Below are positions 27,507-37,329 of a stretch of DNA of 64,000 nt, piece by piece. The stretch is from Nostoc sp. C052. Its GTDB lineage: Bacteria > Cyanobacteriota > Cyanobacteriia > Cyanobacteriales > Nostocaceae. The stretch covers positions 1,612,001-1,676,000 of the forward strand of contig NZ_CP040272.1 of NCBI RefSeq assembly GCF_013393905.1, in the 5' to 3' direction. Positions within the stretch are counted from its first letter, which is position 1. Each line of letters opens with the position of its first letter. Under the pieces are notes generated by a model. That model saw nothing but the letters and a program-made list of their open reading frames with translations, had not been told where the DNA came from and did not search any database. The translations under genes were made by a program, and so were the position numbers.

Positions 27507-28223
27507 CTAATTATTAATTTCCAATAACCCAGGCGGTGGCGTGATTTCAATACGATTAGATTTCAAGTCTACTACTGGTGCGATCGCTTCCACAAATGGA
27601 ATCAAAACAGTCTTTTGCTTTTTGTCGCCACCCAATGATTCATGCAACTTTACTTCTAACAAATCATTGCCCGCAGGGATGATATCTACCACCGTACCAA
27701 CGAGTTCGCCAGATACTTGCATGAAAACTTCTAAGCCAATCAAATCGAGGACATGATATTCATCTTCGCCTAATTGGGGGCGATCGCTAGCTGGCACCAT
27801 TAATGTACAACCGCGCAACGCATCAGCTTGATCGCAATTTTCCACACCAGCTAATTTGATTACATACAAGTTTTTGTTACTGATATAACGTCCTGTCAAT
27901 AATTCGATTGGTTGCGGTTCTGTGTCACCTGAACGCAACAACCAACGTTTTCCCGGCACCTCAAATCTTTCGGGAAAGTCTGATACAGGATAAACCCGTA
28001 ATTCTCCAGACAATCCTTGAGGGGAAACAATCTTACCAATTTCTAGCCAATTCTCGAGATTGGGGGCTGGGGATTGGGGATTGGGGATGGTGGGGCCCCC
28101 TCTGGGGATAAGGGGTAATGGGGATTGGGTATTGGGGATTTTTGAATTTCCCCCTACTCTCTTGCCCCTCTGCCCCTCTGCACCTCTGCCTCCAATCTCT
28201 TTATTAGCTTCTTCGTGTTTCAT
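27507..28223 (-). CDS. rimM: 16S rRNA processing protein RimM
   Basis: About 238 residues from the ATG at 28223, which has AGGA 9 bases upstream; the frame opens upstream at 28274 inside a repeat remnant. The RimM core starts at about residue 56 with WLEIGKIVSPQGLSGELRVY, followed by the PRC-barrel (YHVLDLIGLEVF, VPFVEAIAPVVD-like end). RimM binds ribosomal protein S19 and aids 30S head maturation. The 55-residue extension before the core is low complexity (Gly/Arg then Asn/Pro/Gln/Ser-rich) and is translated from GGGGATTGGGGA-type intergenic repeats, so it is unlikely to belong to the ancestral protein. The true start could be further in, but no ATG lies closer to the core. Confidence 0.88.
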   Translation of the reverse strand: MKHEEANKEIGGRGAEGQRGKRVGGNSKIPNTQSPLPLIPRGGPTIPNPQSPAPNLENWLEIGKIVSPQGLSGELRVYPVSDFPERFEVPGKRWLLRSGDTEPQPIELLTGRYISNKNLYVIKLAGVENCDQADALRGCTLMVPASDRPQLGEDEYHVLDLIGLEVFMQVSGELVGTVVDIIPAGNDLLEVKLHESLGGDKKQKTVLIPFVEAIAPVVDLKSNRIEITPPPGLLEINN

Positions 28224-28237
28224 TTCCATTTTTCCTA

Positions 28238-28276
28238 CTAGTACAACATGGCGGAAATAAACCACCCATTCCAAAT
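28238..28276. repeat. Left-end fragment of the 97-bp element
   Basis: CTAGTACAACATGGCGGAAA and the following 19 bases match the first 39 or so bases of the element at 2656-2752, then similarity stops. A fragment resembling the other end (GGCAAAAGTAAAAAG) lies near 27040-27080. Confidence 0.6.
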
Positions 28277-28337
28277 CAATGAAACGCTTACGCTGTATTC
28301 ATTTTTAATTTTTAATTTTTAATTCCGCCTTGCGGTA

Positions 28338-29621
28338 CTAGGCAGTCACCGCCGCACCTTTATAAGCTTCTTCAGCTACTTTTGCTAAACGTTGCATGGC
28401 AGTGGCAATCTCCTCATCGCTGCCGGTGAGGCTGATGCGGAAACATTGGTGCTTGTGCGCCCATTCCTCCTCTAAACCGGGGAAGAAAGTACTTCCAGGG
28501 ACAATAATCACACCTACTTGCTTTAATTGTTGGTAAAATTCCCAATCAGTGATGGGTAAATCCTCTAACCACAACCAAGCAAAAATTGCTCCTTCACCAC
28601 GATGGAGATACCAAGGTAAATCTTTGGGCATCGCTTGTTCTAAGCTAGTTTCTAAAACGGTAAATTTATTTTGGTAAAAGGGACGGATGACAGTATGAGA
28701 AATTTCTACTAAAGCACCAGAATTGATTGCATAAGCTGCGATCGCTTGGCCGTAACGTGAAGAATGGAGACTCATATTTGCCTGAAAACACTCCAGCACC
28801 TCAATCCACTTTTCATCCCCAATCGCTATACCAATTCTTTCCCCTGGTAATCCTGCTTTCGATAAACTCATACAGTGGAGAATATTATCACCAAACACTG
28901 GTGTCATTTCGGTAAAGTTTAATGCTGGGAAGGGAGGTGCATAAGCCGAGTCAATTAACACGGGTAAATTGTAAGGTGCAGCTAGGGCGGCAATCTTTTT
29001 CACCTCATCATCGGTGAGGACGTTGCCAGTAGGATTACAGGGGCGAGAGAAAAGGACACAACCAGTATTTTCTGTAATCGTAAGTTTGCTGAAGTCGGGG
29101 CGATATTTAAATCGGTGGGCAGCTGCATCAATATCGAGAGTTGGTTTGTAGGCAGTTAAAGCTTTTGGAACTAAGCAGATACCGCCATAACCTGTGTAAT
29201 CAGGGCTGAGGGGCAAAACGATTTTTTTTAACTCGCCGCTAGGGGTATAGCCACCGAAGGTATTGGCGGCGTAGAAGTAGAGAGTTTGACTGCCGGGGGT
29301 GATCAGGATATTGCGATCGCTTAAGTTTAACCCGTAGCGTTTGTTAAAATCATTAGCGATCGCTTCAATCAATGGTGCATAACCCTGACTTGAGCCGTAG
29401 CGGCAAACTACCTCACCATATTCTGGACTAGCCAAAAGCTGTGCAGTACAATCCCGCCATAATTGCTCTACCTCTGGCAAAATCAACGGATTACCAGCAC
29501 TCAAATTAATAAACTGCTGCCCTGCACCCGCTCGTAATGTTTCGATAATATCCTTCATGATTGCTCTGACGCCAGTCAGGTTGGACATTTGAGCGCCGAT
29601 TTGAGTTAGGGCAGGGTTCAT
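28338..29621 (-). CDS. avtA: Valine--pyruvate aminotransferase
   Basis: 427 residues, a fold-type I PLP aminotransferase. It resembles AvtA, which transfers an amino group between valine and pyruvate. Visible features are the N-terminal NLSAGNPLILPEVEQLW, YGSSQGYAPLIEAIA near the cofactor phosphate site, LFSRPCNPTGNVLTDDEV with the conserved Asn, DSAYAPPFP with the Asp/Tyr pair, and CMSLSKAGLPGERIG with the Schiff-base lysine. The C-terminal CFRISLTGSDEE carries the carboxylate-binding Arg. It stands alone downstream of rimM on the same strand (60 bases or more apart). Substrate preference is inferred from the family. Confidence 0.9.
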   Translation of the reverse strand: MNPALTQIGAQMSNLTGVRAIMKDIIETLRAGAGQQFINLSAGNPLILPEVEQLWRDCTAQLLASPEYGEVVCRYGSSQGYAPLIEAIANDFNKRYGLNLSDRNILITPGSQTLYFYAANTFGGYTPSGELKKIVLPLSPDYTGYGGICLVPKALTAYKPTLDIDAAAHRFKYRPDFSKLTITENTGCVLFSRPCNPTGNVLTDDEVKKIAALAAPYNLPVLIDSAYAPPFPALNFTEMTPVFGDNILHCMSLSKAGLPGERIGIAIGDEKWIEVLECFQANMSLHSSRYGQAIAAYAINSGALVEISHTVIRPFYQNKFTVLETSLEQAMPKDLPWYLHRGEGAIFAWLWLEDLPITDWEFYQQLKQVGVIIVPGSTFFPGLEEEWAHKHQCFRISLTGSDEEIATAMQRLAKVAEEAYKGAAVTA

Positions 29622-29988
29622 AAGCTGTGACAGAATATATTAATTGAGGGGTGGACAAATTATTTGGGGGCTGCTGCTGACATCCAGTTTACATCGTTGT
29701 CAAAACAGCTGTTGCCGCCTTTAACCAATCTAGCTAGAGAATGATATTTTAACAAAGGTAATAATATTTATCGTTATAGCGGCGATCGTGCTGAGTAAAT
29801 CCAATGAAGTAATACAAAAGTTTATCATGTGTTCAATATTTATGAGGGGACTGGATACTGGGTACTAAGGACTGGGGAATGGGGAGATGAGGGAGATGAG
29901 AATTTTGCTTCCCTTTCCTCCCACACCTCCCAATCCTCAATGCCCAATGCCCCATGCCCAATGAAAAAACGATATAGGAGCGCTGAAA
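29622..29988. other. Divergent intergenic region with GGGGA/CCCAATGC repeats
   Basis: It lies between avtA and the alcohol dehydrogenase gene. The part 29845-29965 is made of GGACTGGGGA and TGCCCAATGCCCCATGCCC type low-complexity repeats; no ORF is supported. Confidence 0.5.
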
Positions 29989-31098
29989 TTGCAAGTTAAA
30001 GCAGCAGTAGCTTACAGCGCAGGTAAGCTGTTGACGATTGAAACCGTTCAACTATCGGGGCCACAAGCCGGCGAAGTGTTAGTTGAAGTGAAAGCAAGCG
30101 GGGTTTGTCATACCGACGCTTTTACCTTATCTGGTGATGATCCCGAAGGTTTATTTCCGGCTATTTTGGGACATGAAGGTGCTGGTGTGGTAGTAGAGGT
30201 AGGTGCTGGTGTCACCAGTCTCAAACCAGGGGATCATGTGATTCCCCTCTACACTCCCGAATGTCGTCAGTGCGAATATTGTCTAAGTTTCAAAACTAAT
30301 CTCTGTCAAGCCATTCGCCTAACTCAAGGACGCGGTGTGATGCCCGATGGCACTAGCCGTTTTAGTCTCGATGGACAAATGATTCATCATTATATGGGTA
30401 CATCCACTTTTGCTAACTATACGGTTCTGCCGGAAATCGCTTTGGCAAAAATTCGCGAAGATGCCCCATTTGATAAGGTTTGTTACATTGGCTGCGGTGT
30501 GACTACTGGTATTGGTGCAGTCATCAATACTGCCAAGGTGGAACCTGGGGCAAATGTCGTGGTTTTTGGTTTGGGTGGTATTGGCTTAAATGTCATCCAA
30601 GGGGCGCGGATGGTAGGGGCAAATATGATTGTCGGGGTAGATATTAATCCCAACAAACGCGCCTTGGCAGAAAAATTTGGCATGACGCACTTTGTTAATC
30701 CTCAAGAAATAGAGGGTGATTTAGTTCCCTATTTGGTTGATTTAACAAAAGGCGGTGCTGATTACAGCTTTGAATGTATTGGTAATGTAAAATTGATGCG
30801 TCAAGCATTAGAATGCTGTCACAAAGGTTGGGGTGTCAGCGTGATTATTGGTGTTGCTGGTGCTGGACAAGAAATCAGTACTCGTCCGTTTCAACTAGTA
30901 ACTGGTCGCGTTTGGAAAGGTTCAGCTTTCGGTGGTGCTAGAGGACGTACAGATGTGCCAAAAATTGTTGATTGGTATATGGAAGGTAAGATAAATATTG
31001 ATGATTTAATTACCCATGTAATGCCCATTGAGCAAATTAATGATGCTTTTGAATTGATGCACAAGGGTGAATCAATTCGTAGTGTAGTGACTTTTTAA
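29989..31098 (+). CDS. frmA: S-(hydroxymethyl)glutathione dehydrogenase / class III alcohol dehydrogenase
   Basis: 369 residues. The start is TTG at 29989, chosen because AGGAG lies about 8 bases upstream and the protein then opens LQVKAAVAYSAGKLLTIETV, as class III enzymes do. It oxidises the glutathione adduct of formaldehyde (and reduces S-nitrosoglutathione) with NAD. Zinc ligands are visible: Cys in GVCHTDAF, His-Glu in GHEGAGVV, the structural-zinc cluster CRQCEYCLSFKTNLC, and Cys in IGCGVTTGIGAV. NAD is bound by VFGLGGIGLNVIQGAR. It acts as a soluble detoxification enzyme; no esterase gene (frmB) is adjacent. Confidence 0.93.
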   Translation: MQVKAAVAYSAGKLLTIETVQLSGPQAGEVLVEVKASGVCHTDAFTLSGDDPEGLFPAILGHEGAGVVVEVGAGVTSLKPGDHVIPLYTPECRQCEYCLSFKTNLCQAIRLTQGRGVMPDGTSRFSLDGQMIHHYMGTSTFANYTVLPEIALAKIREDAPFDKVCYIGCGVTTGIGAVINTAKVEPGANVVVFGLGGIGLNVIQGARMVGANMIVGVDINPNKRALAEKFGMTHFVNPQEIEGDLVPYLVDLTKGGADYSFECIGNVKLMRQALECCHKGWGVSVIIGVAGAGQEISTRPFQLVTGRVWKGSAFGGARGRTDVPKIVDWYMEGKINIDDLITHVMPIEQINDAFELMHKGESIRSVVTF

Positions 31099-31274
31099 TT
31101 CGTAATACTCGCCTCTGGTGAGAAGCAAGCTACATAATTCGTAATTTCTGACTGATGCTTACGCAGACACTCGTGTTTCAAATAAGGTTTAAATCTCTAT
31201 TTGAAACACAATTATGAATTATGAGTTTTTAAATTATATAGACATTACAAATCTGAAAAAAGGCAAAAAAACTG

Positions 31275-31733
31275 ATGCCAAATTTCTATGAAACAGACTT
31301 CTACACTTGGACTCAAGAACAGGCTAACTTTCTGCGTCATCACCAATGGAACCAGCTTGACCTACCTAATTTAATTGAGGAAATTGAATCTTTGGGAAGA
31401 AAGGAACGCCAAGAATTGAGAAATCGCCTTAGTGTGTTAATTAGACATTTACTCAAATGGGAATATCAACCAAAGGAACGCAGCCGTAGTTGGTTAGCAA
31501 CAATTAGAGTACAACGACGGGAAATTATCAAGTTGTTGAGCGACAATCCTAGTCTGAAACCTTACCTTGAAGAGGCACTCCAGGAATCTTATGAAAATGG
31601 TAGGGATTTAGCATCAGGAGAAACAAATTTGCCACTCTCAACTTTTCCCCAGCAATGTTTATATCTTTTTGAGGAAATTCTGAGCGATCGCTTTTATCCA
31701 GGTGAGTCTACCACAGATGATTTAATGAATTGA
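31275..31733 (+). CDS. DUF29 family protein
   Basis: 152 residues. The sequence has the DUF29 hallmarks: FYTWTQEQANFLRHHQWNQLD, then LIEEIESLGRKERQELRNRL, then HLLKWEYQPKERSRSW. It is all-helical and soluble, with no signal peptide. DUF29 proteins are numerous in cyanobacteria and often lie near mobile repeats, but their function is not known. It converges with a hybrid kinase gene whose stop is 10 bases away; no operon partner. Confidence 0.85.
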   Translation: MPNFYETDFYTWTQEQANFLRHHQWNQLDLPNLIEEIESLGRKERQELRNRLSVLIRHLLKWEYQPKERSRSWLATIRVQRREIIKLLSDNPSLKPYLEEALQESYENGRDLASGETNLPLSTFPQQCLYLFEEILSDRFYPGESTTDDLMN

Positions 31734-31743
31734 CACTCCTCAG

Positions 31744-33423
31744 TCAACTTGATAATACTCCATCAAAGTATCGATCAATTTCTGCTGTAAGTATTTCAAA
31801 GTCTACAGGCTTGGTTAAGTGGCATTTGAAACCGGCTTTCAGCGCGAGTTGCCGATCCTCTTGGCCACCGTAGCCGGTGAGTGCAATCAGAATTGAGCGA
31901 TTAAATTTGGAATCTTTACTTAGTTCCTGTGCAACGGCGAATCCATCCATTTCAGGTAGTCCGATGTCACAAATAATCACATGAGGCTCAAGCTTCCTGG
32001 CAGTTTCTACCCCTAAAATTCCATTTTTGGCAATGGAAACTTCATGCCCAAAATACTCAAGTACTGCTTGTAATGATACGGCTGAATCCTCGTTATCTTC
32101 GATGACTAAAATCTTCAACGATTTTTGAGCCGCCTCTGTAATCTCCAGGTTGTTGTCCAAGGCTGTAATCTCTTCACATACAGGGAGAGTAACTTTGAAT
32201 TCTGCTCCCAGATTAATCCCTCTACTTGATGCTTGAACATGACCACCATGAAGTTCCACAAGACTTTTTACTACCGAAAGTCCCAAGCCTAGTCCACCCC
32301 TTGAACGGTCTAAGCTGCGATCGGCCTGGGTAAACGGCTCGAAAAGTTCTGGTAATATTGTCGGGTCTATCCCTATGCCTGTATCTCTTACAGATAAGGC
32401 CGCTACACTACCTGAGCCATTTTCACTTGGAATAACTGAGAAATCAACCCAGATCGTCCCATCTGGCTTTGAGAATTTTAAGGCGTTATCAAGAAGGTTC
32501 CCAAAGACTTGGAAGAAGCGAGTGGAGTCAACATAAGCCCACACGGGCGTGTTTGGCAGGTCTTGGACTACGTTAAGATTCCATCTCTTGATTGCTTGTG
32601 CATGGTCATTGAGACTTTGGCGAACCAATTCCACCAGATTAACCTTCTCAAGGTTTAATGAAATCTTCCCATAAGTGATAGACGATACGTCAAGTAACTC
32701 ATCGATCAATTTCGAGAGGTGCTTAATCTGGTGCTGCATCATTAAAACTGTTTCCCCGACTGCACCAGTCTCACCCAGCTTTAACTTGAGTAGCTGAACG
32801 CCGTTGGAAATAGGAGCAACAGGATTCCTCAACTCGTGAGCCAGCATCGCAATAAATTTGTCTTTCAGGGCGTTTTGGCTTGTAAGTTTCTGGAAAAGTT
32901 GCACGTTGGCGATCGCAACTGCTGTAGTATCTGTCAAAATCTCAAGCAGTCCGATTTCTTCGGGTGTGGCTAGGTGTCGTGTACTCCAGTAGGCTCCAAT
33001 CGCACCCAATGGTTCAGAAACCCTGATCGGAACCATCACTAAACTCTTGACAAAAGTTACTTTATACGCATCGATAGGAATTCGCGCATCTTGGTAAATG
33101 TCCTCAATTACGGCTGCTTGTTTATTGAGCATTGCCCAACCGGAGATGCAAGACTTGAGGGGAAAACGCATACCTTTCCAAAGCGGCCCAATGGCATTTT
33201 CATCGACATAGTGACAACATTCACCATCCCGCAGTACAAAAGTGACTCCATCCGCATTTGTGAGATCGCGAGCTGCTAAACGCACAATCTCAATAATTTC
33301 CTCAATAGTCCGCACACACGCCAAATCCTTCACGACTGAAAGCAGCCTGTTGTAAGACGAAATGTTATAGCTTTGAGTTGAATTGTGTTCTTGAGAGATG
33401 GAGGTTTGTAATATATTTTTCAT
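31744..33423 (-). CDS. GAF-domain hybrid histidine kinase
   Basis: About 559 residues from ATG 33423, which has GGAG 6 bases upstream (a TTG opens the frame four codons earlier). A GAF domain covers about residues 25-180 (FVLRDGECCHYVDENAIGPL, PIRVSEPLGAIGAYW). The HisKA box MLAHELRNPVAPISNG gives the phospho-His at about residue 196. The HATPase shows NLLDNALKFSKPDG and GGLGLGLSVVKSLV. A C-terminal receiver (ILVIEDNEDSAVSL, CDIGLPEMDG, LTGYGG, CHLTKPVD) completes a soluble hybrid kinase without membrane segments. GAF ligand is unknown; the chromophore-type Cys/His motif of phytochrome-like GAF domains is not evident. No response regulator gene lies next to it. Confidence 0.9.
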   Translation of the reverse strand: MKNILQTSISQEHNSTQSYNISSYNRLLSVVKDLACVRTIEEIIEIVRLAARDLTNADGVTFVLRDGECCHYVDENAIGPLWKGMRFPLKSCISGWAMLNKQAAVIEDIYQDARIPIDAYKVTFVKSLVMVPIRVSEPLGAIGAYWSTRHLATPEEIGLLEILTDTTAVAIANVQLFQKLTSQNALKDKFIAMLAHELRNPVAPISNGVQLLKLKLGETGAVGETVLMMQHQIKHLSKLIDELLDVSSITYGKISLNLEKVNLVELVRQSLNDHAQAIKRWNLNVVQDLPNTPVWAYVDSTRFFQVFGNLLDNALKFSKPDGTIWVDFSVIPSENGSGSVAALSVRDTGIGIDPTILPELFEPFTQADRSLDRSRGGLGLGLSVVKSLVELHGGHVQASSRGINLGAEFKVTLPVCEEITALDNNLEITEAAQKSLKILVIEDNEDSAVSLQAVLEYFGHEVSIAKNGILGVETARKLEPHVIICDIGLPEMDGFAVAQELSKDSKFNRSILIALTGYGGQEDRQLALKAGFKCHLTKPVDFEILTAEIDRYFDGVLSS

Positions 33424-33815
33424 AAAAGACTCCAAACAACAGGGATGTCTGTATAAAAACTCAGGTAAAGCGGGTAGGTTTCAGCAGATACTTACTCTTA
33501 ATCGTAATCTTAACTTTAGATATTGGGAGTACAATCTTTTAATGCATTTTTTCTCCTATTGTAGTATAAATATTTTTAAGTATGGCAGTGAATATTCGGA
33601 AAATTTTTGTGTATTCTAATGCAACTTCTGATGTTTGATGTACTGCCGTTACGTAGTTAGGAATAATAATTAAATAAAATACAATTTATGTCCCTGGTTT
33701 ACCTCACCCTCAATCCCTCTCTTTATAAAGGGTGTATACATGTAGCTTTCCAAGGTGGGATTAAGGGGGGTAATTCGACTTGTCTGGTAGCTCTACAAGT
33801 AAAGAAGGACTGTGA
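33424..33815. other. Intergenic region with a GGTGGGATTAAGG-type repeat
   Basis: AT-rich sequence with a repeat-like portion at 33700-33775 (CCTCACCCTCAATCCCTCTC and GGTGGGATTAAGGGGGG). No ORF is supported. Confidence 0.45.
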
Positions 33816-34076
33816 TTATTTATCTTCAGAACAGCGATGTTTAGGTAACAGGCTCTTTTTCTGCTTTTCTTGCAAACTGCTGGCTTGTTTCAGGACTGGG
33901 ATACACTGGTTAATCATCCAGATTAAAACCTCGATTGTTGAGTCTCCTTGCTGAAGGCGGTTTGCGGCACTTACGCCAATAAACATTGTTTGCAAAATTA
34001 GCAAGATAGCGTAGGCGTAGCCCATCGTAGACATCGATCTTTGGCTTGCACTTTTACCAGGTTTTTTAGCTGACAT
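33816..34076 (-). CDS. Possible small membrane protein
   Basis: 86 residues. AAGGTG lies about 8 bases before the ATG. The product has a basic N-terminus (MSAKKPGKSASQR), a hydrophobic helix (YAYAILLILQTMFIGVSAA) and a charged tail. Part of it, about residues 14-25, is encoded by the dispersed GCGTAGGCGTAGCCCATCG repeat, so the frame may be extended or created by repeat insertion. I do not recognise a family. It is divergent from the NACHT gene by 154 bases. Confidence 0.4.
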   Translation of the reverse strand: MSAKKPGKSASQRSMSTMGYAYAILLILQTMFIGVSAANRLQQGDSTIEVLIWMINQCIPVLKQASSLQEKQKKSLLPKHRCSEDK

Positions 34077-34230
34077 CTGAATTCACCTTGTTTTTCGGTT
34101 TACAAGGTCAATTATTTTTTTGGGTATTTCCCCAGACACATCCCCCACGCAACGTCTATAATGCTTGTATGGTCAGGTTTTGCGGCTTGGGGAAGCTTGT
34201 TTGTTTGGGTAATTAAAAATTATTTGACTG

Positions 34231-37200
34231 ATGTCAAGAAATATTCGTGGAGATGAATCAGTTTTAGAGAATGTACTCAGTCTGGTAGAAGCATTACTGC
34301 AACTGTCGGTAGAGCAAGATTGTGAATCAAAACTTCCACTTTGCGTTATCTGGAATGCTGATAAGTTGCGAATTACCGGATATAAAAGCCAACAAACGAA
34401 AGGAAACAGAAGTAAAACAACTGAAGTTGGTACAAAAAAGGAATATTTACTCAAACAGATTAAAGATGCTGGCAAAACTTTAAAACTTCCCCCACAAAAA
34501 GCAGAATCTAACGTTTCTCAGGAAAAAAGAGAATTAGACGAGCTGCAAACTGCACTTGACTGGTTAAAAGAGTTGGGAGTGCGAGAAGACCAAACATCTA
34601 CAAAGAGTCAAGGTTATTGGAAATTTACCCTGGCGCTAAAACATCAGACAGCGACGATAAAAGAGAATCTGGAGGTGGTTAAGCAAAAGTGTAAGGAATA
34701 CCAAAAGGCGAATTTAAAAGGAATATCCCAGGAACAAACAACAGATAATAGCTTCTATTGGCAAGAAATCTGCGGCGCTATGCTGGAAAAGCACAAGCGT
34801 CTCACCACAAATGAGTTGCTGTTTGCTGATGATGAGATGAAATTTGAGCTAGAGGCAATTCATGTCCCTTTAGCATTGGTGGAGCGTAACAAACCGAAGA
34901 AGTGCAGCGAGGATATTTCCGCAGAACAAGGTTCCCGACTTTACGAACCGAGTTATGAAGAGAAGCAGCGATTTGAACATCAGGCTTTTTTAGAGCAAAT
35001 TATTCGTGATGGTGTTGGTAAAACTCAAGGACACCGCATCGCTTTAATTGGGGAACCGGGTGCGGGAAAAACTACTCAGTTGCAAACTATAGCTTTTTGG
35101 ATATTAAACAACAATCTGGGTCTACCAATTTGGATTTCTTTGGCAGACTTGCAAGGAAAGAGTGTAGAAAATTATCTGCTGCAAGATTGGCTGAAGAATG
35201 CTTTAGAAGTGGTGCGTGTAAAAGAAGAACAGGAAAACGCTTTTGCAGATTTATTAAAGAATAATTCTGTGTTGTTGTTGTTGGATGCAGCAGATGAAAT
35301 GTCTTCACTTCAACCATTAACTGAGATTTCCCAGCAGTTAACAGGATGGGTGAAAAATGCGCGGGTTGTGCTGACTTGTCGGGTGAATGTTTGGGAAGCA
35401 AACGCGGGCGCTTTAGAAAATTTTGAGACGTATCGGTTACTCAATTTTGAATATCCGCAACAAGTGCAAGAGTTTATTGAGCGTTGGTTTCAACCTCGGA
35501 ACCTCACCCCCCAGCCCCCTCTCCTTATTAAGGAGAGGGGGAGTAACAAAGGGGAAAAATTATGGCAGGAATTAGATAAAGCTGAACGTCAGCGTATCCA
35601 AGATTTAGTTAAAAATCCTTTGCGGTTAGCGCTGTTGTGTAGCACTTGGCAAGGTTCCGATAAAGGTTTACCGGAAACTAAAGCCGGACTTTATCAGCAG
35701 TTTGTGGAAGAGGTTTACAAGTGGAAAGAAAACCGCTTCCCTACCACCGAACAGCAGCAAGAGGAATTAAACGCAGCGTTGGGACGTTTGGCAAAACGGG
35801 CAATTGATCGAGAAACGTCACGGTTTCGGCTAGAACATAAGTTTGTGCGTGAGGAATTAGGCGATCCAAAACAACAAAATTCTTTATTTTGGTTAGCGTT
35901 AAAGTTGGGATGGCTAAATGAAGTTGGACTAGCTGCGGAATCACCAAAAGAGAAAGTTTACGCTTTTTATCACACCACATTTGAGGAATATTTTGCAGCG
36001 TTGGCGGTTGATGATTGGCACGAGTTTCTGAATCATGTTCCCGACAACCCTGCGCTAGGCGTTTATCGTATTTTTGCCCCGCAGTGGAAAGAGGTGATTT
36101 TGCTGTGGTTGGGACGTGAGGATGTGGGAAAGCAGAAAAAGGAAGAGTTTATTCAGGCGTTGGTGGAATTTGATGATCGTTTCTGCAAACTTTATTGGTT
36201 TCAAGCCTACTTTTTGGCAGCAAATGGTATTGCAGAATTTAGGAATTGTAGTCGTGCTGATGAAATAGTAGCACAGATAGTTCAATGGGCTTTTGGTTGC
36301 TTTGATAGTACTAAACAAGGGTGGCAGTCTTTCTTTCCACTTGAGAAAAAAGCTCGAACAATAATTCGAGATACTGATCGCAGTAAAGTTGTGATTGAAC
36401 TCGTTAAATTGTTGCACTTATGTCAAGATAAAGAAATCCGCAGACAAGTTGCTAATAAAAATCGTAATAAATTTGATGAAATAATTCTTGGTCGAATTGC
36501 ATTAACTTTATTAGATTTTTCTCCTGAGAACTTTGAAGCTTGTAAAGTCCTGAAGGAATTAATTAATAATAGCGATAATTACTTTGTTCCACCTTTTTGG
36601 TTGAATAAGCTTCACTTTAAGGGACAAGTTGAAGCTATAAGACAGCATGTGTTTTGGGATTCACGACCTATTGAAATATCGTCTGAGGCATTCAAAGAAC
36701 AAAATCATAGTAGTAGAGAAGAAGAAATAATAGATTTGATTTACTCCCTAAAGAATATTGAGGATAGTAATCCACAAAAGGTTGAGACGATGTTGAGATT
36801 AGAGAAAATAATTACTGGGAATCCAGAGGCTATTTCTCCTATTATTGAAGTTATTAAGCGATCGCTGCTTTCTAACGAAGATTTTGATCGCTACCTTTTG
36901 TATCAGGCTCTTGAATATGTAAAAAGAATTGGAAGTGGTAATCCAGAGTTAATAAGTATTTTGATTTTAATAATTAATAAGCATGGATATTATGAAGATT
37001 ATGCAATTAAAGAACATGCTATTTGGGCTTTAACAGCTATTGGTATTGGTAATGAAAATGTCTTTAACTTTATTATTAATTTAATAGACAATGATGGCTT
37101 AGTTGGATTTGTTAGTCCTGTTGCATGTTTAGGAATAATCCTTAGAGATAATTTATTTTCTTTAGCAGTTGCCAAGTTAAGTTGCTACTTACAAGATTCA

Positions 37201-37329
37201 GTTTGTCAAAATAATCGTGCTTTCTACTTTGATTGCTATTGGACACTCTACCATTGCGCCGAAAATATGGCCTATCCGGCTTTTTATCAAGCTTGGCATC
37301 AACAAGAGAAAGTGAAAGATGGAGAGTAA
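34231..37329 (+). CDS. NACHT-domain NTPase with C-terminal helical (HEAT-like) repeats
   Basis: 1032 residues. The N-terminal region (1-230) has a segment typical of cyanobacterial NACHT proteins (LDWLKELGVREDQ, GYWKFTLALKHQ). The NACHT core starts at about 268 with RIALIGEPGAGKTTQLQTIA (P-loop 274-282), Walker B LLLLDAADEM (348-357), and VVLTCRVNVWE. The rest, to the C-terminus, is helical with HEAT-like units in the last 250 residues (NPELISILILIINKH). This STAND-NTPase plan matches bacterial immune sensors, but the effector domain is not identifiable here, so defence is inference. Residues about 427-446 are encoded by a dispersed palindrome that is inserted in frame. Confidence 0.88.
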   Translation: MSRNIRGDESVLENVLSLVEALLQLSVEQDCESKLPLCVIWNADKLRITGYKSQQTKGNRSKTTEVGTKKEYLLKQIKDAGKTLKLPPQKAESNVSQEKRELDELQTALDWLKELGVREDQTSTKSQGYWKFTLALKHQTATIKENLEVVKQKCKEYQKANLKGISQEQTTDNSFYWQEICGAMLEKHKRLTTNELLFADDEMKFELEAIHVPLALVERNKPKKCSEDISAEQGSRLYEPSYEEKQRFEHQAFLEQIIRDGVGKTQGHRIALIGEPGAGKTTQLQTIAFWILNNNLGLPIWISLADLQGKSVENYLLQDWLKNALEVVRVKEEQENAFADLLKNNSVLLLLDAADEMSSLQPLTEISQQLTGWVKNARVVLTCRVNVWEANAGALENFETYRLLNFEYPQQVQEFIERWFQPRNLTPQPPLLIKERGSNKGEKLWQELDKAERQRIQDLVKNPLRLALLCSTWQGSDKGLPETKAGLYQQFVEEVYKWKENRFPTTEQQQEELNAALGRLAKRAIDRETSRFRLEHKFVREELGDPKQQNSLFWLALKLGWLNEVGLAAESPKEKVYAFYHTTFEEYFAALAVDDWHEFLNHVPDNPALGVYRIFAPQWKEVILLWLGREDVGKQKKEEFIQALVEFDDRFCKLYWFQAYFLAANGIAEFRNCSRADEIVAQIVQWAFGCFDSTKQGWQSFFPLEKKARTIIRDTDRSKVVIELVKLLHLCQDKEIRRQVANKNRNKFDEIILGRIALTLLDFSPENFEACKVLKELINNSDNYFVPPFWLNKLHFKGQVEAIRQHVFWDSRPIEISSEAFKEQNHSSREEEIIDLIYSLKNIEDSNPQKVETMLRLEKIITGNPEAISPIIEVIKRSLLSNEDFDRYLLYQALEYVKRIGSGNPELISILILIINKHGYYEDYAIKEHAIWALTAIGIGNENVFNFIINLIDNDGLVGFVSPVACLGIILRDNLFSLAVAKLSCYLQDSVCQNNRAFYFDCYWTLYHCAENMAYPAFYQAWHQQEKVKDGE
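35515..35541. repeat. Palindromic repeat inside the NACHT gene
   Basis: CCCCTCTCCTTA and TTAAGGAGAGGGG pair perfectly around the centre, within the segment coding for NLTPQPPLLIKERGSNKGEK. It keeps the reading frame open. Confidence 0.75.
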
